Origin: Agromyces aurantiacus
GTDB lineage: Bacteria > Actinomycetota > Actinomycetes > Actinomycetales > Microbacteriaceae
NCBI RefSeq assembly: GCF_016907355.1
Contig: NZ_JAFBBW010000001.1
Coordinates: 1,426,001-1,490,000, forward strand
Length of the DNA stretch: 64,000 nucleotides
Reading direction: 5' to 3'
Every line of letters begins with the position of its first letter. The stretch's first letter is position 1. The translations under genes and the position numbers were made by a program. A model generated the notes under the pieces. The model did no database searches. It saw only the letters and a program-made list of their open reading frames with translations, and was not told the origin of the DNA. Of this stretch, positions 33,712 through 42,780 are shown in pieces.

Positions 33712-35855
33712 TGAAGTTCACCGACGGGTTCTGGCACGCTCGCCCGGGCGTCGAGGCGCTCTACGCGCAGGAGGCGCGCGACCTCGCGGTCCTGGGCGAC
33801 GAGGGCGGCGACGAGCTGGTGGTCTGGGCGCCGACCCGCGTCATCGCCGGCCGCGGCGACACGCTGAACCGGCCCATGCTCACGCTGTCGCTCGCGAGCC
33901 CGGCCGAGGGCGTGATCCGCGTGCGGGTCGAGCACCACTGCGGCACGCCGCGCGACGTGGGGTTCGAGATCGCGGCGGATGACACGTGGCGCGCGTCGGT
34001 CGCGGCCGACGACGAGGGCGGCGTGGTCGACGCGGGCTCCCTGCGGGCGCGCATCCGCCGTGGTGCGCCGTGGGACCTGGTGTTCGAGGATGCCGCGGGC
34101 GAGCCGGTCACCTCGAGCGGGCACAAGTCGGTCGGGTACATGAAGCTCGCGTCCGGTGCGCCGGTGGCGGCGGAGCCCGCGGGCGTCACGGGCATCACGA
34201 CGACCGGGCTCGCCGAGGCATCCGCGTACCTGCACACCCAGCTCTCGCTGGGGGTCGGCGAGCTCGTCTACGGGCTCGGCGAGCGCTTCGGACCGCTCGT
34301 GAAGAACGGCCAGACGGTCGACATCTGGAACGCCGACGGCGGCACGTCGAGCGAGCAGTCCTACAAGAACGTGCCGTTCTACCTGACGAACCGCGGCTAC
34401 GGCGTGCTCGTGAACCACGCCGGGCACGTGTCGTTCGAGGTCGGCTCGGAGGCGGTCGAGCAGGTGCAGTTCTCGGTCGCGGGGGAGTGCCTGGAGTACT
34501 TCGTGATCGCCGGGCCGACGCCCGCCGAGGTGCTCGACCGCTACACGCGGCTCACCGGCCGACCGGCGCGCGTGCCCGACTGGTCGTACGGGCTCTGGCT
34601 CTCGACGAGCTTCACGACCGACTACGACGAGGCGACGGTGAACGCGTTCATCGACGGCATGGCCGAGCGCGACATCCCGCTCGAAGTGTTCCACTTCGAC
34701 TGCTTCTGGATGCGCGAGTTCCACTGGACCGACTTCGAGTGGGACCCGGCGGTCTTCCCCGACCCCGAGGGCATGCTCGCGCGCCTGCACGAGCGCGGCC
34801 TGCGCGTGAGCGCGTGGCTGAACCCGTACATCGCGCAGCGGTCGCAGCTGTTCCGCGAGGGCGTCGAGCACGGCTACCTCGTGCGCCGAGCGGATGCCTC
34901 GGTGTGGCAGTGGGACCTCTGGCAGGCCGGGATGGCGCTCGTGGACTTCACGAACCCCGAGGCGACGCGCTGGTTCCAGGAGCACCTGCGGCGGCTCATC
35001 GCGCAGGGCGTCGACGCCATCAAGACCGACTTCGGCGAGCGCATCCCCATCGACGTCGTCTGGCACGACGGCAGCGACCCCGAGGCGATGCACCACCGGT
35101 ACACCCAGCTGTACAACCGCGCGGTCTTCGAGGTGCTCGAGGCCGAGCGCGGCGCGGGCGAGGCCGTGCTGTTCGCGCGGTCGGCGACCGCCGGCGGCCA
35201 GTCGATGCCCGTGCACTGGGGCGGCGACAACTCGTCGTCGTTCACGTCGATGGCCGAGAGCCTGCGCGGCGGGCTCTCGCTCGCGCTCAGCGGCTTCGGG
35301 TACTGGAGCCACGACATCGGCGGCTTCGAGGGCGACCCCGACCCCGCGGTGTTCAAGCGCTGGCTCGCGTTCGGGCTGCTCTCGAGCCATTCGCGCCTGC
35401 ACGGCTCGACGAGCTACCGCGTGCCGTGGGCGTTCGACCGCGGCGACGAGGCGCCGGGGCAGTCGGCCGTCGAGGTGGCGCGCACGTTCGCGAAGCTCAA
35501 GGCGTCGCTGCGGCCGTACCTCGTCGCCGCTGGCGAGGAGGCGCACCGCACGGGCACGCCCGTGATGCGGCCGATGCCGCTCGCGTTCCCCGGCGACCCG
35601 GCGGCGGCGTACCTCGACCGGCAGTACCTGCTCGGGCCGGACCTGCTCGTCGCGCCGGTGTTCTCGGCGTCGGGCGACGTCGAGTACTACCTGCCCGAGG
35701 GTCGCTGGACGAACTGGTTCACGCGCGAGACCGTCGACGGCGGTGCGTGGCGCCGGGAGCGGCACGGCTTCGACACCGTGCCGCTGTGGGTTCGCGGCGG
35801 CGCGGTGATCCCGGTGGTCGGCGCAGATGGGTCGGCGAGCGAGATCCGCGGCTGA
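33711..35855 (+). CDS. GH31 alpha-xylosidase, YicI-like
   Basis: A 714-residue cytoplasmic protein. FHFDCFWMREFHWTDFEWDP contains the Cys-Phe pair characteristic of the YicI alpha-xylosidase group. The nucleophile is D440 in IKTDFGERI and the acid/base D506 in HWGGDNSSS. Their 66-residue spacing equals that of E. coli YicI (D416/D482). It should remove alpha-1,6-xylose from the non-reducing end of imported xyloglucan oligosaccharides or isoprimeverose, feeding xylose to XylA and XylB. It is the last gene of the LacI-controlled operon. Confidence 0.92.
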   Translation: MKFTDGFWHARPGVEALYAQEARDLAVLGDEGGDELVVWAPTRVIAGRGDTLNRPMLTLSLASPAEGVIRVRVEHHCGTPRDVGFEIAADDTWRASVAADDEGGVVDAGSLRARIRRGAPWDLVFEDAAGEPVTSSGHKSVGYMKLASGAPVAAEPAGVTGITTTGLAEASAYLHTQLSLGVGELVYGLGERFGPLVKNGQTVDIWNADGGTSSEQSYKNVPFYLTNRGYGVLVNHAGHVSFEVGSEAVEQVQFSVAGECLEYFVIAGPTPAEVLDRYTRLTGRPARVPDWSYGLWLSTSFTTDYDEATVNAFIDGMAERDIPLEVFHFDCFWMREFHWTDFEWDPAVFPDPEGMLARLHERGLRVSAWLNPYIAQRSQLFREGVEHGYLVRRADASVWQWDLWQAGMALVDFTNPEATRWFQEHLRRLIAQGVDAIKTDFGERIPIDVVWHDGSDPEAMHHRYTQLYNRAVFEVLEAERGAGEAVLFARSATAGGQSMPVHWGGDNSSSFTSMAESLRGGLSLALSGFGYWSHDIGGFEGDPDPAVFKRWLAFGLLSSHSRLHGSTSYRVPWAFDRGDEAPGQSAVEVARTFAKLKASLRPYLVAAGEEAHRTGTPVMRPMPLAFPGDPAAAYLDRQYLLGPDLLVAPVFSASGDVEYYLPEGRWTNWFTRETVDGGAWRRERHGFDTVPLWVRGGAVIPVVGADGSASEIRG

Positions 35856-35882
35856 CCGGCGTCGCGGCATCCGATTCCGGAA

Positions 35883-35905
35883 GTTTCGACGCTAGACTCC
35901 GAAAC
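35883..35905. promoter_or_regulatory. palindrome and -10 box before the second LacI gene
   Basis: A 23-bp palindrome beginning GTTTCG and ending CGAAAC with central CTAG touches the ATG at 35906. TAGACT (35893-35898) inside it serves as a -10 box 7 nt before the start, giving a leaderless, probably autoregulated transcript. Confidence 0.5.
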
Positions 35906-36946
35906 ATGTCAACGGATGCCGCGGCCGAGCGCGTCACGCTCGCCGACCTCGCCGACGAGGCGGGCGTGTCCCTCTCGACCATCTCGAAGGTCCTGAACGG
36001 CCGGGCGGATGTCGCGGCCGCGACCCGCGCGCGCGTCGAGCACGTGCTCGCCGAACGCGGCTACCGCCGACGGGGCGGCGGGCGCTCCGAATCGCGTGCC
36101 GAGCTCATCGAGCTCGTGTTTCACGAGCTCGACCCGATCTGGTCCATGGAGGTCATCGACGGGGTCGAGTCGGTCGCGAAGGAGCACGGGCTCTCCGTCG
36201 TGCTCACCGTGAGCGGCACCCGGCACTCGCCCGACCCCGACTGGGTCGAGGGCGTCATGCGCCGCCGTCCGGTCGGCGTGGTGCTCGTGTTCAGCGACCT
36301 CGCGCCCGAGTACCGCGAACAGCTGCACGCGCGCGCCATCCCGTTCGTGATCGTCGACCCCGCCGGCGACCCGTCGCCCGACGCGCCATCCGTCGGCTCG
36401 GCGAACTGGTCGGGCGGGCTCGCGGCGACCCGGCACCTCATCGAGCTCGGCCACCGCCGCATCGCCGCCATCACCGGCCCGGCCGACATGATGTGCTCGC
36501 TCGCGCGCATCGACGGCTACCGGTCGGCGATGAACTCGGCCGGGCTGCCGATCGACGAGTCGTGGATCCGCTTCGGCGACTTCCACGTGTCGGGCGGTCG
36601 CGACCGCGCGCGCGAGCTGCTCGACGTGCCCAGCTCCGAGCGGCCGACCGCGATCTTCGCCGGCAGCGACATGCAGGCGCTCGGCGTGCTCGAGGCGGCG
36701 CGGGAGCGCGGCATCCGCGTGCCCGAGGAGCTCTCGGTCGTCGGGTACGACGACATCCCGCTCGCGGCCTGGCTCACGCCCAAGCTCACGACGGTGCACC
36801 AGCCGCTCCGTCGCATGGGCGAGGAGGCGGCGCGGCTCGCCATCCGCCTCGCCGACTCGCCGCTCGAGCCCGCCGCGCCGACGCCCCGCATGGACCTCGC
36901 GACGAGCCTCGTCGTGCGCGAGAGCACGGCGCGGCCGGCCGCCTGA
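35906..36946 (+). CDS. LacI-family transcriptional regulator
   Basis: A 346-residue protein with N-terminal DNA-binding region VTLADLADEAGVSLSTISKV and LNGRADVAAATRARVEHVLA, then a ligand domain (IELGHRRIAAITGPADMMCS, FAGSDMQALGVLEAARERGI, VVGYDDIPLAAWLTPKLTTV). The last motif is complete, so ligand binding should be intact. It lies behind the GH31 gene but has its own leaderless promoter. A GTTTCG-type palindrome differs from both AAnCGnTT operator sets, so its targets beyond itself are not visible here. Confidence 0.9.
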   Translation: MSTDAAAERVTLADLADEAGVSLSTISKVLNGRADVAAATRARVEHVLAERGYRRRGGGRSESRAELIELVFHELDPIWSMEVIDGVESVAKEHGLSVVLTVSGTRHSPDPDWVEGVMRRRPVGVVLVFSDLAPEYREQLHARAIPFVIVDPAGDPSPDAPSVGSANWSGGLAATRHLIELGHRRIAAITGPADMMCSLARIDGYRSAMNSAGLPIDESWIRFGDFHVSGGRDRARELLDVPSSERPTAIFAGSDMQALGVLEAARERGIRVPEELSVVGYDDIPLAAWLTPKLTTVHQPLRRMGEEAARLAIRLADSPLEPAAPTPRMDLATSLVVRESTARPAA

Positions 36947-36964
36947 GCGCGTCTCGAAGCCCGG

Positions 36965-38353
36965 TCAGTCGAGCCCGGCCAGCTCCGCGAGCCGGGCGAG
37001 GCCTGGGCCACGATGCGCCTGCAGGCGATCGAGCACGTCGTCGAGGGCCGCGGTGCGCGGAGAGTCCGGCGGGATGCGCGCGGGATTGAGCGCGACCGTG
37101 TCGGCCCAGGCGGCGACGTCGGGCGCGGATCCGAAGGCGGCCGCCGACCTGGCGCCGAGGACGGTCATCCGGGCCCACGCCGCTCGCGAATCGCCGTAGG
37201 GCGACGGCGGGCAGAGGCGGTTCTTCTCTGCGTCGTCGTCGCGCGTCGCCTCGACGTAGCCGACGAGGGCGGCGCCGAAGCACGGGAATCCCGAGCGGAT
37301 CGGCTGCAACGTGATGGCGTCCGCTGCCCAGACGGGGACCAGCGGGGGAGTCGGCAGGCCCTCGCCCGCGCAGTGCACCACCAGCGCGTCGTCGGCGACG
37401 CGAACGACCGCGCCGTCGACGAATTCGAGGCGACCGAACCGGACGGCCGCGAGGTGGCCGTGGTGGACCACGTTCGGGATGGAGCGCAGGAGGTCGAGCT
37501 CCCACGCCGCGAGCGTCGGCGTGCGCGCCATCGTCGGCTCGATCGCGGGATCGATGCGCAGCATGACCCCGGCGTCCTCGAGCCGCAGGAACAGGTCCGC
37601 CAGCGAGGACGCCGACTCCGCCGCCTGCATCGTGTCGGCCACCATGCCGAGGAAGACCGCGGGGTCGGGTTGCACCACCGCGCGGTTCAGCATCCAGGGG
37701 TCGCGCGGCCGCACCCAGCGGATCGCGCCGGGATCGACCCCGCGGGCCAGGAGCCACACGCAGGCATCCGTGGCGGTCTTCCCCGACCCGACGATGACGT
37801 ACTCGCTCGGCGGCCGGTCGAGGTGCGCGAGCTCGTTCACCGGCACCACGCGTGCTCCGTCGGCCACGTCGAAGGGCGGCGCCAGCTCAGCCGGGATCCG
37901 CGGCGAGAGGTAGTGGGCGTCGACCACGCGGCAGTGCTCGGTGACGGTGAACTCCTCGCCCGACACGCGCGAGACGAAGGTCCGGCCGTCGCCGACCACC
38001 TCGCACCCCGGGAAGAACTCGACCCGACCCGACTCGAGCAGGCGGTCGGCGAGGATGCCCTCGTAGTACGCGCAGATCTCGGCACGCGTGGCGCGCTCCT
38101 GGAGTCCGGCCTCGGGCCCGCGATGCTGCACCCGGCCGCCGCCGAGCAGCGTCGACGCGACCCCGTAGAACGCCGAGGCCTGGTGCAGGCGCACGAACGG
38201 GTACGCCTCGAGCCAGTGGCCGCCCACGCCGTGACGCCGGTCGACCATCGCCACGGTCGCGCCCGGGGCGTGGTCGATCAGCGCGTCGGTGAACGCCATC
38301 CCGGTGGCGCCGGCGCCCACGACGAGGTAGTCCGCCCGGACCACGTGAGCCAC
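36965..38353 (-). CDS. FAD/NAD(P)-binding oxidoreductase of unknown substrate
   Basis: A 462-residue protein with two dinucleotide folds: VVGAGATGMAFTDALI near the N-terminus for FAD, and YVIVGSGKTATDACVWLLAR in the middle for NAD(P). VDRRHGVGGHW is a second part of the FAD site. The layout resembles flavin monooxygenase-like or ornithine-monooxygenase-like proteins. The later sequence, such as HYLSPRIPAE and RPRDPWMLNRAVV, belongs to a group I cannot name. GTG 38353 is used; an in-frame stop lies 15 nt upstream. It converges on the LacI gene. Confidence 0.7.
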   Translation of the reverse strand: MAHVVRADYLVVGAGATGMAFTDALIDHAPGATVAMVDRRHGVGGHWLEAYPFVRLHQASAFYGVASTLLGGGRVQHRGPEAGLQERATRAEICAYYEGILADRLLESGRVEFFPGCEVVGDGRTFVSRVSGEEFTVTEHCRVVDAHYLSPRIPAELAPPFDVADGARVVPVNELAHLDRPPSEYVIVGSGKTATDACVWLLARGVDPGAIRWVRPRDPWMLNRAVVQPDPAVFLGMVADTMQAAESASSLADLFLRLEDAGVMLRIDPAIEPTMARTPTLAAWELDLLRSIPNVVHHGHLAAVRFGRLEFVDGAVVRVADDALVVHCAGEGLPTPPLVPVWAADAITLQPIRSGFPCFGAALVGYVEATRDDDAEKNRLCPPSPYGDSRAAWARMTVLGARSAAAFGSAPDVAAWADTVALNPARIPPDSPRTAALDDVLDRLQAHRGPGLARLAELAGLD

Positions 38354-38491
38354 GTCACCACTGAATCACGACGACCCGCGGAAGTCCACGGATCGATCGG
38401 CTCCCCGTCGCCTCCGGCGCGCTCGAACCGGATGGCGCCGGTCTCGAGTCGGACCTCGACGAGGCCCGACCCGGCGGGGACGGTGGCCGGG

Positions 38492-38680
38492 TCAGATCGC
38501 GCCGGTGCCGGCGTTGCGCGCGGCGCCGGAGGCGTGCGCGCGGGCCTGCGCCTCGGCCTGGAGGGCGTCGGCCGAGGCTTCCGACGTGCCCGATCGGTCC
38601 GCCCGCCCGCGCAGCGCGAGCACGATGACGAGCCCGGCGATCAGTGCGATCACGACGACGGCTCCGATGATGACGTCCAC
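38492..38680 (-). CDS. small single-pass membrane protein
   Basis: A 62-residue protein with one N-terminal membrane segment (VIIGAVVVIALIAGLVIVLA, about residues 3-22), a basic RGRADRS stop-transfer and a polar Ala-rich tail. GTG 38680 has GGGAGAGG upstream. Function unknown. The 138 nt between it and the next gene downstream (38354-38491) contain no start signal, but see the finding on a possible remnant frame. Confidence 0.65.
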   Translation of the reverse strand: MDVIIGAVVVIALIAGLVIVLALRGRADRSGTSEASADALQAEAQARAHASGAARNAGTGAI

Positions 38681-38768
38681 AGTGACCCCTCTCCCTTTCG
38701 GCGAGGCTAGCAGCGGGGCGGCTCGCTCGGCGAGGGCCGGTGCGCCCGACCGGTCCTGCCGATCGGAC

Positions 38769-40046
38769 TCACGCCGCGCCCGGTCCCGAGACCGGGATCG
38801 GCCGCGTGAACGGCGGTTCGGGGGCGACCGCGGCGCGCGGCGCGGCGAGCGCGCGGTGCACGCGCCAGGCGGCGAAGACCGCGAGTGCGCTGATCGCGAG
38901 GTGCATGAGCAGGAACCCGTCGACGAGACCTGCGCCGAGCAGCACGCCCGCGACGAGCGGGCCGGCCGCCGTGAACGCGGTCTGCAGTGCGGCCATCGCG
39001 CCGAGCGTCTGGCCGACGCGTCCCTTCGGGGCGAGCGATGCGGTCAGCGGGTTCAGGACCGGGCTGTAGATCGTCTCGCCCACGGCGAAGATGCCGTAGG
39101 TCATCACGAAGATCGCCGACGCGACGCCCGGCGCGAGCTGCGCGGCCGAGAGCCCGAGCCAGGCGATCACCCAGATCGTGCCCACGGCCATGAGCAGCAC
39201 CGGGGCGCTGCGCTTGGCGGTGACGCGGACGACCACGACCTGGATGGCGACGATGACGAGGCAGTTCACCGCGGCCGCGATCCCGATCGCGGCGGGGTCG
39301 ACGTCGAGCACGGTGATGCCGTACGCCGGCAGGCCCGACTCGAACTGCGCGTAGAAGCCGAGTGCGAGCGTGATCGTGACGATCGCGGTCCAGCGCAGCG
39401 CGGGGTTGCCGAAGATCAGGCGCAGGATGCCGCGCGAGCGCCCCTCGACGGCGGCGATCGCGCCGGTCGGGTCGGCGGCGAACTCGGCCGGGACGATCGC
39501 GCCGCGACCGGCGATGGCGATGATGGCGGATGACACGGCGAAGCCCGCGGCGGCCATCAGGAACCCGACGTCGAGCCCGTCGGGCCGGTCGAGGTCGACG
39601 AGGAGGCCGGCGATGAACGCGCCCGCGGCCATGCCCAGCGCCTCGCCCGTGAACTTGTAGGCGAACACCTTGCGGCGGTCGCCGGTCGAGGACCACTGCA
39701 GCGCGAGCACCTGCTTGGCCGGCGCAGCCGCAGACAGGCCGAGGCCGAACACGAGCATGCCCGCGAGGAAGAGCGCGGGCGTGTCGGCGAAGATGAGCGA
39801 CGCCGCGCCGGCCGCGCCGATGAGCTGCGTCACGACCGCGACGCGCACCGGCGGGAACCGGTCGCTCAGGCGGCCCGCGATGGGCGCCGCGACGAGCGCA
39901 CCGACGGAGAAGAGCGAGGACGCCGCGGCGGCGACGATCGCGCCCCACTCGCGCGTGTCGGCCGCGTACGCGTACTGGTACGGCAGCACGCCTCCCCATC
40001 CGAGCGAACCGATGCCGGAGGCGATGACGAGCAGCATCGCGCGCAC
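38769..40046 (-). CDS. MFS transporter, probable exporter
   Basis: A 425-residue protein with about 12 membrane segments. The loop after the second segment reads GRLSDRFPPVRVAV, a form of the MFS A-motif. I also see GEALGMAAGAFIAGLL and GETIYSPVLNPLTASLAPKG. GTG 40046 has AAGGAG 7 nt upstream and is preferred over ATG 40037. A divergent MarR gene and an operator inside its promoter spacer suggest export of a MarR-sensed compound; the substrate is unknown. Confidence 0.8.
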   Translation of the reverse strand: MRAMLLVIASGIGSLGWGGVLPYQYAYAADTREWGAIVAAAASSLFSVGALVAAPIAGRLSDRFPPVRVAVVTQLIGAAGAASLIFADTPALFLAGMLVFGLGLSAAAPAKQVLALQWSSTGDRRKVFAYKFTGEALGMAAGAFIAGLLVDLDRPDGLDVGFLMAAAGFAVSSAIIAIAGRGAIVPAEFAADPTGAIAAVEGRSRGILRLIFGNPALRWTAIVTITLALGFYAQFESGLPAYGITVLDVDPAAIGIAAAVNCLVIVAIQVVVVRVTAKRSAPVLLMAVGTIWVIAWLGLSAAQLAPGVASAIFVMTYGIFAVGETIYSPVLNPLTASLAPKGRVGQTLGAMAALQTAFTAAGPLVAGVLLGAGLVDGFLLMHLAISALAVFAAWRVHRALAAPRAAVAPEPPFTRPIPVSGPGAA

Positions 40047-40131
40047 GGGCGGACTCCTTCCAGGTCGAGGGGGATGACGCGATCCCGGGGTCCGACGCAG
40101 CCGGCGCGCGGAATCCTCCGAGATTCGGCGT

Positions 40132-40160
40132 CGAATACTTCGATGTCGAAATCTTAGCAA
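40132..40160 (-). promoter_or_regulatory. MFS promoter with MarR-type operator in the spacer
   Basis: On the minus strand TTGCTA (40160-40155), 17-nt spacer, TATTCG (40137-40132). The 16-bp near-palindrome ACTTCGATGTCGAAAT (40137-40152) fills the spacer. A bound regulator would exclude RNA polymerase. Confidence 0.55.
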
Positions 40161-40187
40161 CCGAAACGCCTGTGCGAGAATTCCCGC

Positions 40188-40694
40188 ATGGGGAAGCGGA
40201 GGCCGAGCGCGGCCGAGCAGCACCGGCGGGCCGTCGCCGCCTACGTCGCGGCGGGCGGCGAGGAGTCGGTGCAGCGCGTGATCACCGCGATCGGGAGCCT
40301 CTCGCGCAAGCTCGACCAGTGGTACGCCCGGCAGCTCGCCGACCTCGGCGTCACGGCGGGGGAGTGGGCCGTCATCGCCGCACTCGCCAAGTCGGACTCG
40401 GCGCTCACCCCGAGCCAGCTCGCCGACCTCACCAACGTCGCGCCGTCGTCGATGACGCATCGGCTCGACAAGCTCGCCGAGCGCGGATTCATCGAGCGCA
40501 CGCCCGACGCCGAGAACCGCACGCGCATCCAGGTCGGCCTCACCCAGGACGGGTGGGAGTTCTTCAGCGTCGCGATCCGCGGATCCGACGTGGTCGAGTC
40601 GGACGTGCTGCAGGACCTGAGCGACGGCGACCGGGCCGAGCTCGCACGCCTCCTCGAGGTCGTGATCGCACGGCTCGACGACGTCGACGCGTAG
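40188..40694 (+). CDS. MarR-family transcriptional regulator
   Basis: A 168-residue winged-helix protein: LTPSQLADLTNVAPSSMTHR recognition region, LDKLAERGFIERTPDAENRT wing and flanking dimerisation helices. It is divergent from the MFS gene and is presumably its repressor, released by the exported compound. GAGAAT ends 7 nt before ATG 40188, so it may be leaderless. Confidence 0.88.
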   Translation: MGKRRPSAAEQHRRAVAAYVAAGGEESVQRVITAIGSLSRKLDQWYARQLADLGVTAGEWAVIAALAKSDSALTPSQLADLTNVAPSSMTHRLDKLAERGFIERTPDAENRTRIQVGLTQDGWEFFSVAIRGSDVVESDVLQDLSDGDRAELARLLEVVIARLDDVDA

Positions 40695-40754
40695 GGGCCG
40701 GGACTCCCCGTCGGGACCCGCCGACCGGGCGGACCCCCGTAGGCGCCTCCGGTG

Positions 40755-41150
40755 CTACCCGACCTCGGCTGGCACCGCGGCGATCGCCTCGATCTCGACG
40801 AGCGCGCCCGGTCGCGCCGGTGCGACGGCGAGCACGGTCACGGCGGTGCGCTGCCCGCCCCACACCGAGCCGGTCGCCGCATACGCCTCGCTCGGATCGA
40901 TGTCGGGCGCGAGATAGATCGTGAGCTTGGCGACGTGCTCGGGGCCGGTGCCGGCCGCGTCGAGCACCGCGAGCACGTTGCGGAGCGCCTGTTCGGTCTG
41001 CGGGCCCAGGCCCTCGAGCAGGGTGCCCGAGGCATCCGTGCCGTTCTGGCCGCCGACGTAGAGCGTGGGGCCCGCCGGCGCCAGCATGCCCTGCGCGAAG
41101 GCGGGGCTTCGGTGGAGCTGCTCCGGGTCGACCGGTGTCACGAGCGTCAT
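40755..41150 (-). CDS. RidA/YjgF-family protein
   Basis: A 131-residue single-domain protein: SPAFAQGMLAPAGPTLYVGG, NVLAVLDAAGTGPEHVAKLT and VLAVAPARPGALVEIEAIAA follow the family order. RidA proteins are cytoplasmic trimers that hydrolyse reactive enamines/imines. The usual catalytic Arg position near the end is read as part of PARPGALVEIEA. ATG 41150 has AAGGGA at a workable distance; ATG 41159 is too close to it. There is no obvious functional tie to its neighbours. Confidence 0.82.
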   Translation of the reverse strand: MTLVTPVDPEQLHRSPAFAQGMLAPAGPTLYVGGQNGTDASGTLLEGLGPQTEQALRNVLAVLDAAGTGPEHVAKLTIYLAPDIDPSEAYAATGSVWGGQRTAVTVLAVAPARPGALVEIEAIAAVPAEVG

Positions 41151-41214
41151 GATTCTCATCCCTTCGGGTCGTGACCATCCTCCCGGGACCCGCCGACACC
41201 CGCCCGGCGGCGGC

Positions 41215-42771
41215 TCAGTCGAGCGGGCGCACCTCGAGCTCGTCGATGCGGATGACGCCGTCGCCGACCGCGAGCGCACCGGCCCAGACGCCGAGGAAAC
41301 CGCCCGCGGCATCCGGCCCGAGGGCCCAGACCTCCGCCGTGCCGATTGCGATCTCGGGTGCGTCACCCACCCGCGCGGTACCCGTGGCCGTGAACCCGTC
41401 GACCTCGATGCGCAGCTCGACGACGCCGCCGTCGCCCGGCGCGGCCGTCTCGATCGCGCGCGTCGCGCCGTCGGCCGACCGCACGGTCGTGACGATCCGC
41501 CGCGCGTCCGCGCCGTCCTCCACGAGCAGGGTCAGGTGCGCGGCCTCGGAGTGGCGGAGCATCAGCCCGGCCGCGAACCCGGCGTGGGCGCGCTCGATCG
41601 AGAACCGCATCCGCACGAGCGAGCGGAGCCCGGGCAGTCGGGCGCCCAGGAATCCCAGCCCTCCGACGCGGTCGGGCGGGCAGCCGCCGGCGAGGAGCAC
41701 GGCACCGTCGCCATCGAACTCGACGACCTCCTCGGGCAGCCGGCGCACCGCGTTCCATTCGGGATCGAGCCACTCGGTGCCCGAACCCTGGACAGCCGCC
41801 CCGAGCGAGACCCCGTCGGCCGGTGGCGTCGCGATCTCCGGCACGCCCTCGGACTCGACCTCGAGCGCCACGCGCCCGACGCCGGGCGCGAAGACCGGTC
41901 GCCCGTCCTCCCACTCGACCGGCACGAGGCAGGTCTGGCGGGCGAGGAGGCTCCGGCGACCCTCGACCAGACGCGTGGCGAGCAGCACCGCCCAGGTGCG
42001 GCCGTCGTCGTCGTCGACCAGGTCGGCGTGCCCGACGTCGACGAGCTCGGCGCGCGAGCCGAGATCGCGGTGCGTGAGCCTGGGATTGCCGGGGTCGCCC
42101 GCATAGGGCCCGGTGATCTCGTCGGCGTACGCCACGACGATCGCGTGGTCGCGCTCGGTGCCGCCCTCCGCCGCGAGCAGCAGCCAGCGGCCGGCGCGAT
42201 GGAAGAGGTGCGGGCCCTCGGCCCAGCGTGCACCGAGGAGCGCGCCGCGCCACAGCACGTGCTCGTCGCCGATCGGCGCCCAGGTCGCGGCATCCAGCTC
42301 GCGCAGCCACACCTCGGTCTGCTCGGGCCAGTCGCCGGGGTCGGCGAGCCGCGTGCCGTGCAGCCACACGCGGCCGTCGTGGAACACGAGGGACGGATCG
42401 ATGCCCTCGATCCCGTCGAACCACACCGGATCGGACCAGGGCCCGGCCGGATCGGACGCCGTCACGAGGAAATGCCCGCGGCGCCCGTTCCCGCCGACGA
42501 CCGTGCACACGACGTGGAGGCGTCCGCCGTGCGCGCGGACGGTCGGCGCGAAGAGCCCGCCCGATGCGGGCACGCTCGAGAGGTCGAGCTGCCCGGGCCG
42601 GTGGACGGCGTGCCCCGCGAGCTCCCAGTGCACGAGGTCGCGCGACCGGTGCACCGGGAGCCCGGGCAGCATCTCGAAGGTGCTCGTGACGAGCACGAAC
42701 TCGTCGCCCCACCGGCAGATGCTCGGGTCGGGGTGGCAACCCGGCAGGATCGGATTGCGATAGCGGCCCAC
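41215..42771 (-). CDS. GH43 beta-xylosidase/arabinofuranosidase-like enzyme
   Basis: A 518-residue protein. It starts GRYRNPILPGCHPDPSICRW with D15 as the probable general base, has IDPSLVFHDG for the pKa-modulating Asp and ARWAEGPHLFHRAG for the general acid Glu. A C-terminal beta-sandwich of about 200 residues is typical of GH43 beta-xylosidases. It lacks a signal peptide. It is the last gene of the receptor/permease/GH3 operon, 9 nt after GH3. Xylo-oligosaccharide or arabinoxylan side-chain cleavage is likely. GTG start; the ribosome-binding site is weak. Confidence 0.82.
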   Translation of the reverse strand: MGRYRNPILPGCHPDPSICRWGDEFVLVTSTFEMLPGLPVHRSRDLVHWELAGHAVHRPGQLDLSSVPASGGLFAPTVRAHGGRLHVVCTVVGGNGRRGHFLVTASDPAGPWSDPVWFDGIEGIDPSLVFHDGRVWLHGTRLADPGDWPEQTEVWLRELDAATWAPIGDEHVLWRGALLGARWAEGPHLFHRAGRWLLLAAEGGTERDHAIVVAYADEITGPYAGDPGNPRLTHRDLGSRAELVDVGHADLVDDDDGRTWAVLLATRLVEGRRSLLARQTCLVPVEWEDGRPVFAPGVGRVALEVESEGVPEIATPPADGVSLGAAVQGSGTEWLDPEWNAVRRLPEEVVEFDGDGAVLLAGGCPPDRVGGLGFLGARLPGLRSLVRMRFSIERAHAGFAAGLMLRHSEAAHLTLLVEDGADARRIVTTVRSADGATRAIETAAPGDGGVVELRIEVDGFTATGTARVGDAPEIAIGTAEVWALGPDAAGGFLGVWAGALAVGDGVIRIDELEVRPLD

Positions 42772-42780
42772 GCGCGAGGC

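Noticed and set aside
36965..38353. Assignment as a specific flavin monooxygenase
   Set aside because: The two nucleotide-binding motifs are present but the sequence between them does not match the FMO or Baeyer-Villiger fingerprints I know, so only a general name is given.
40695..40754. Terminator between marR-like and ridA-like genes
   Set aside because: Only a 5-bp CCGCC/GGCGG stem is visible, too weak to call in this GC content.
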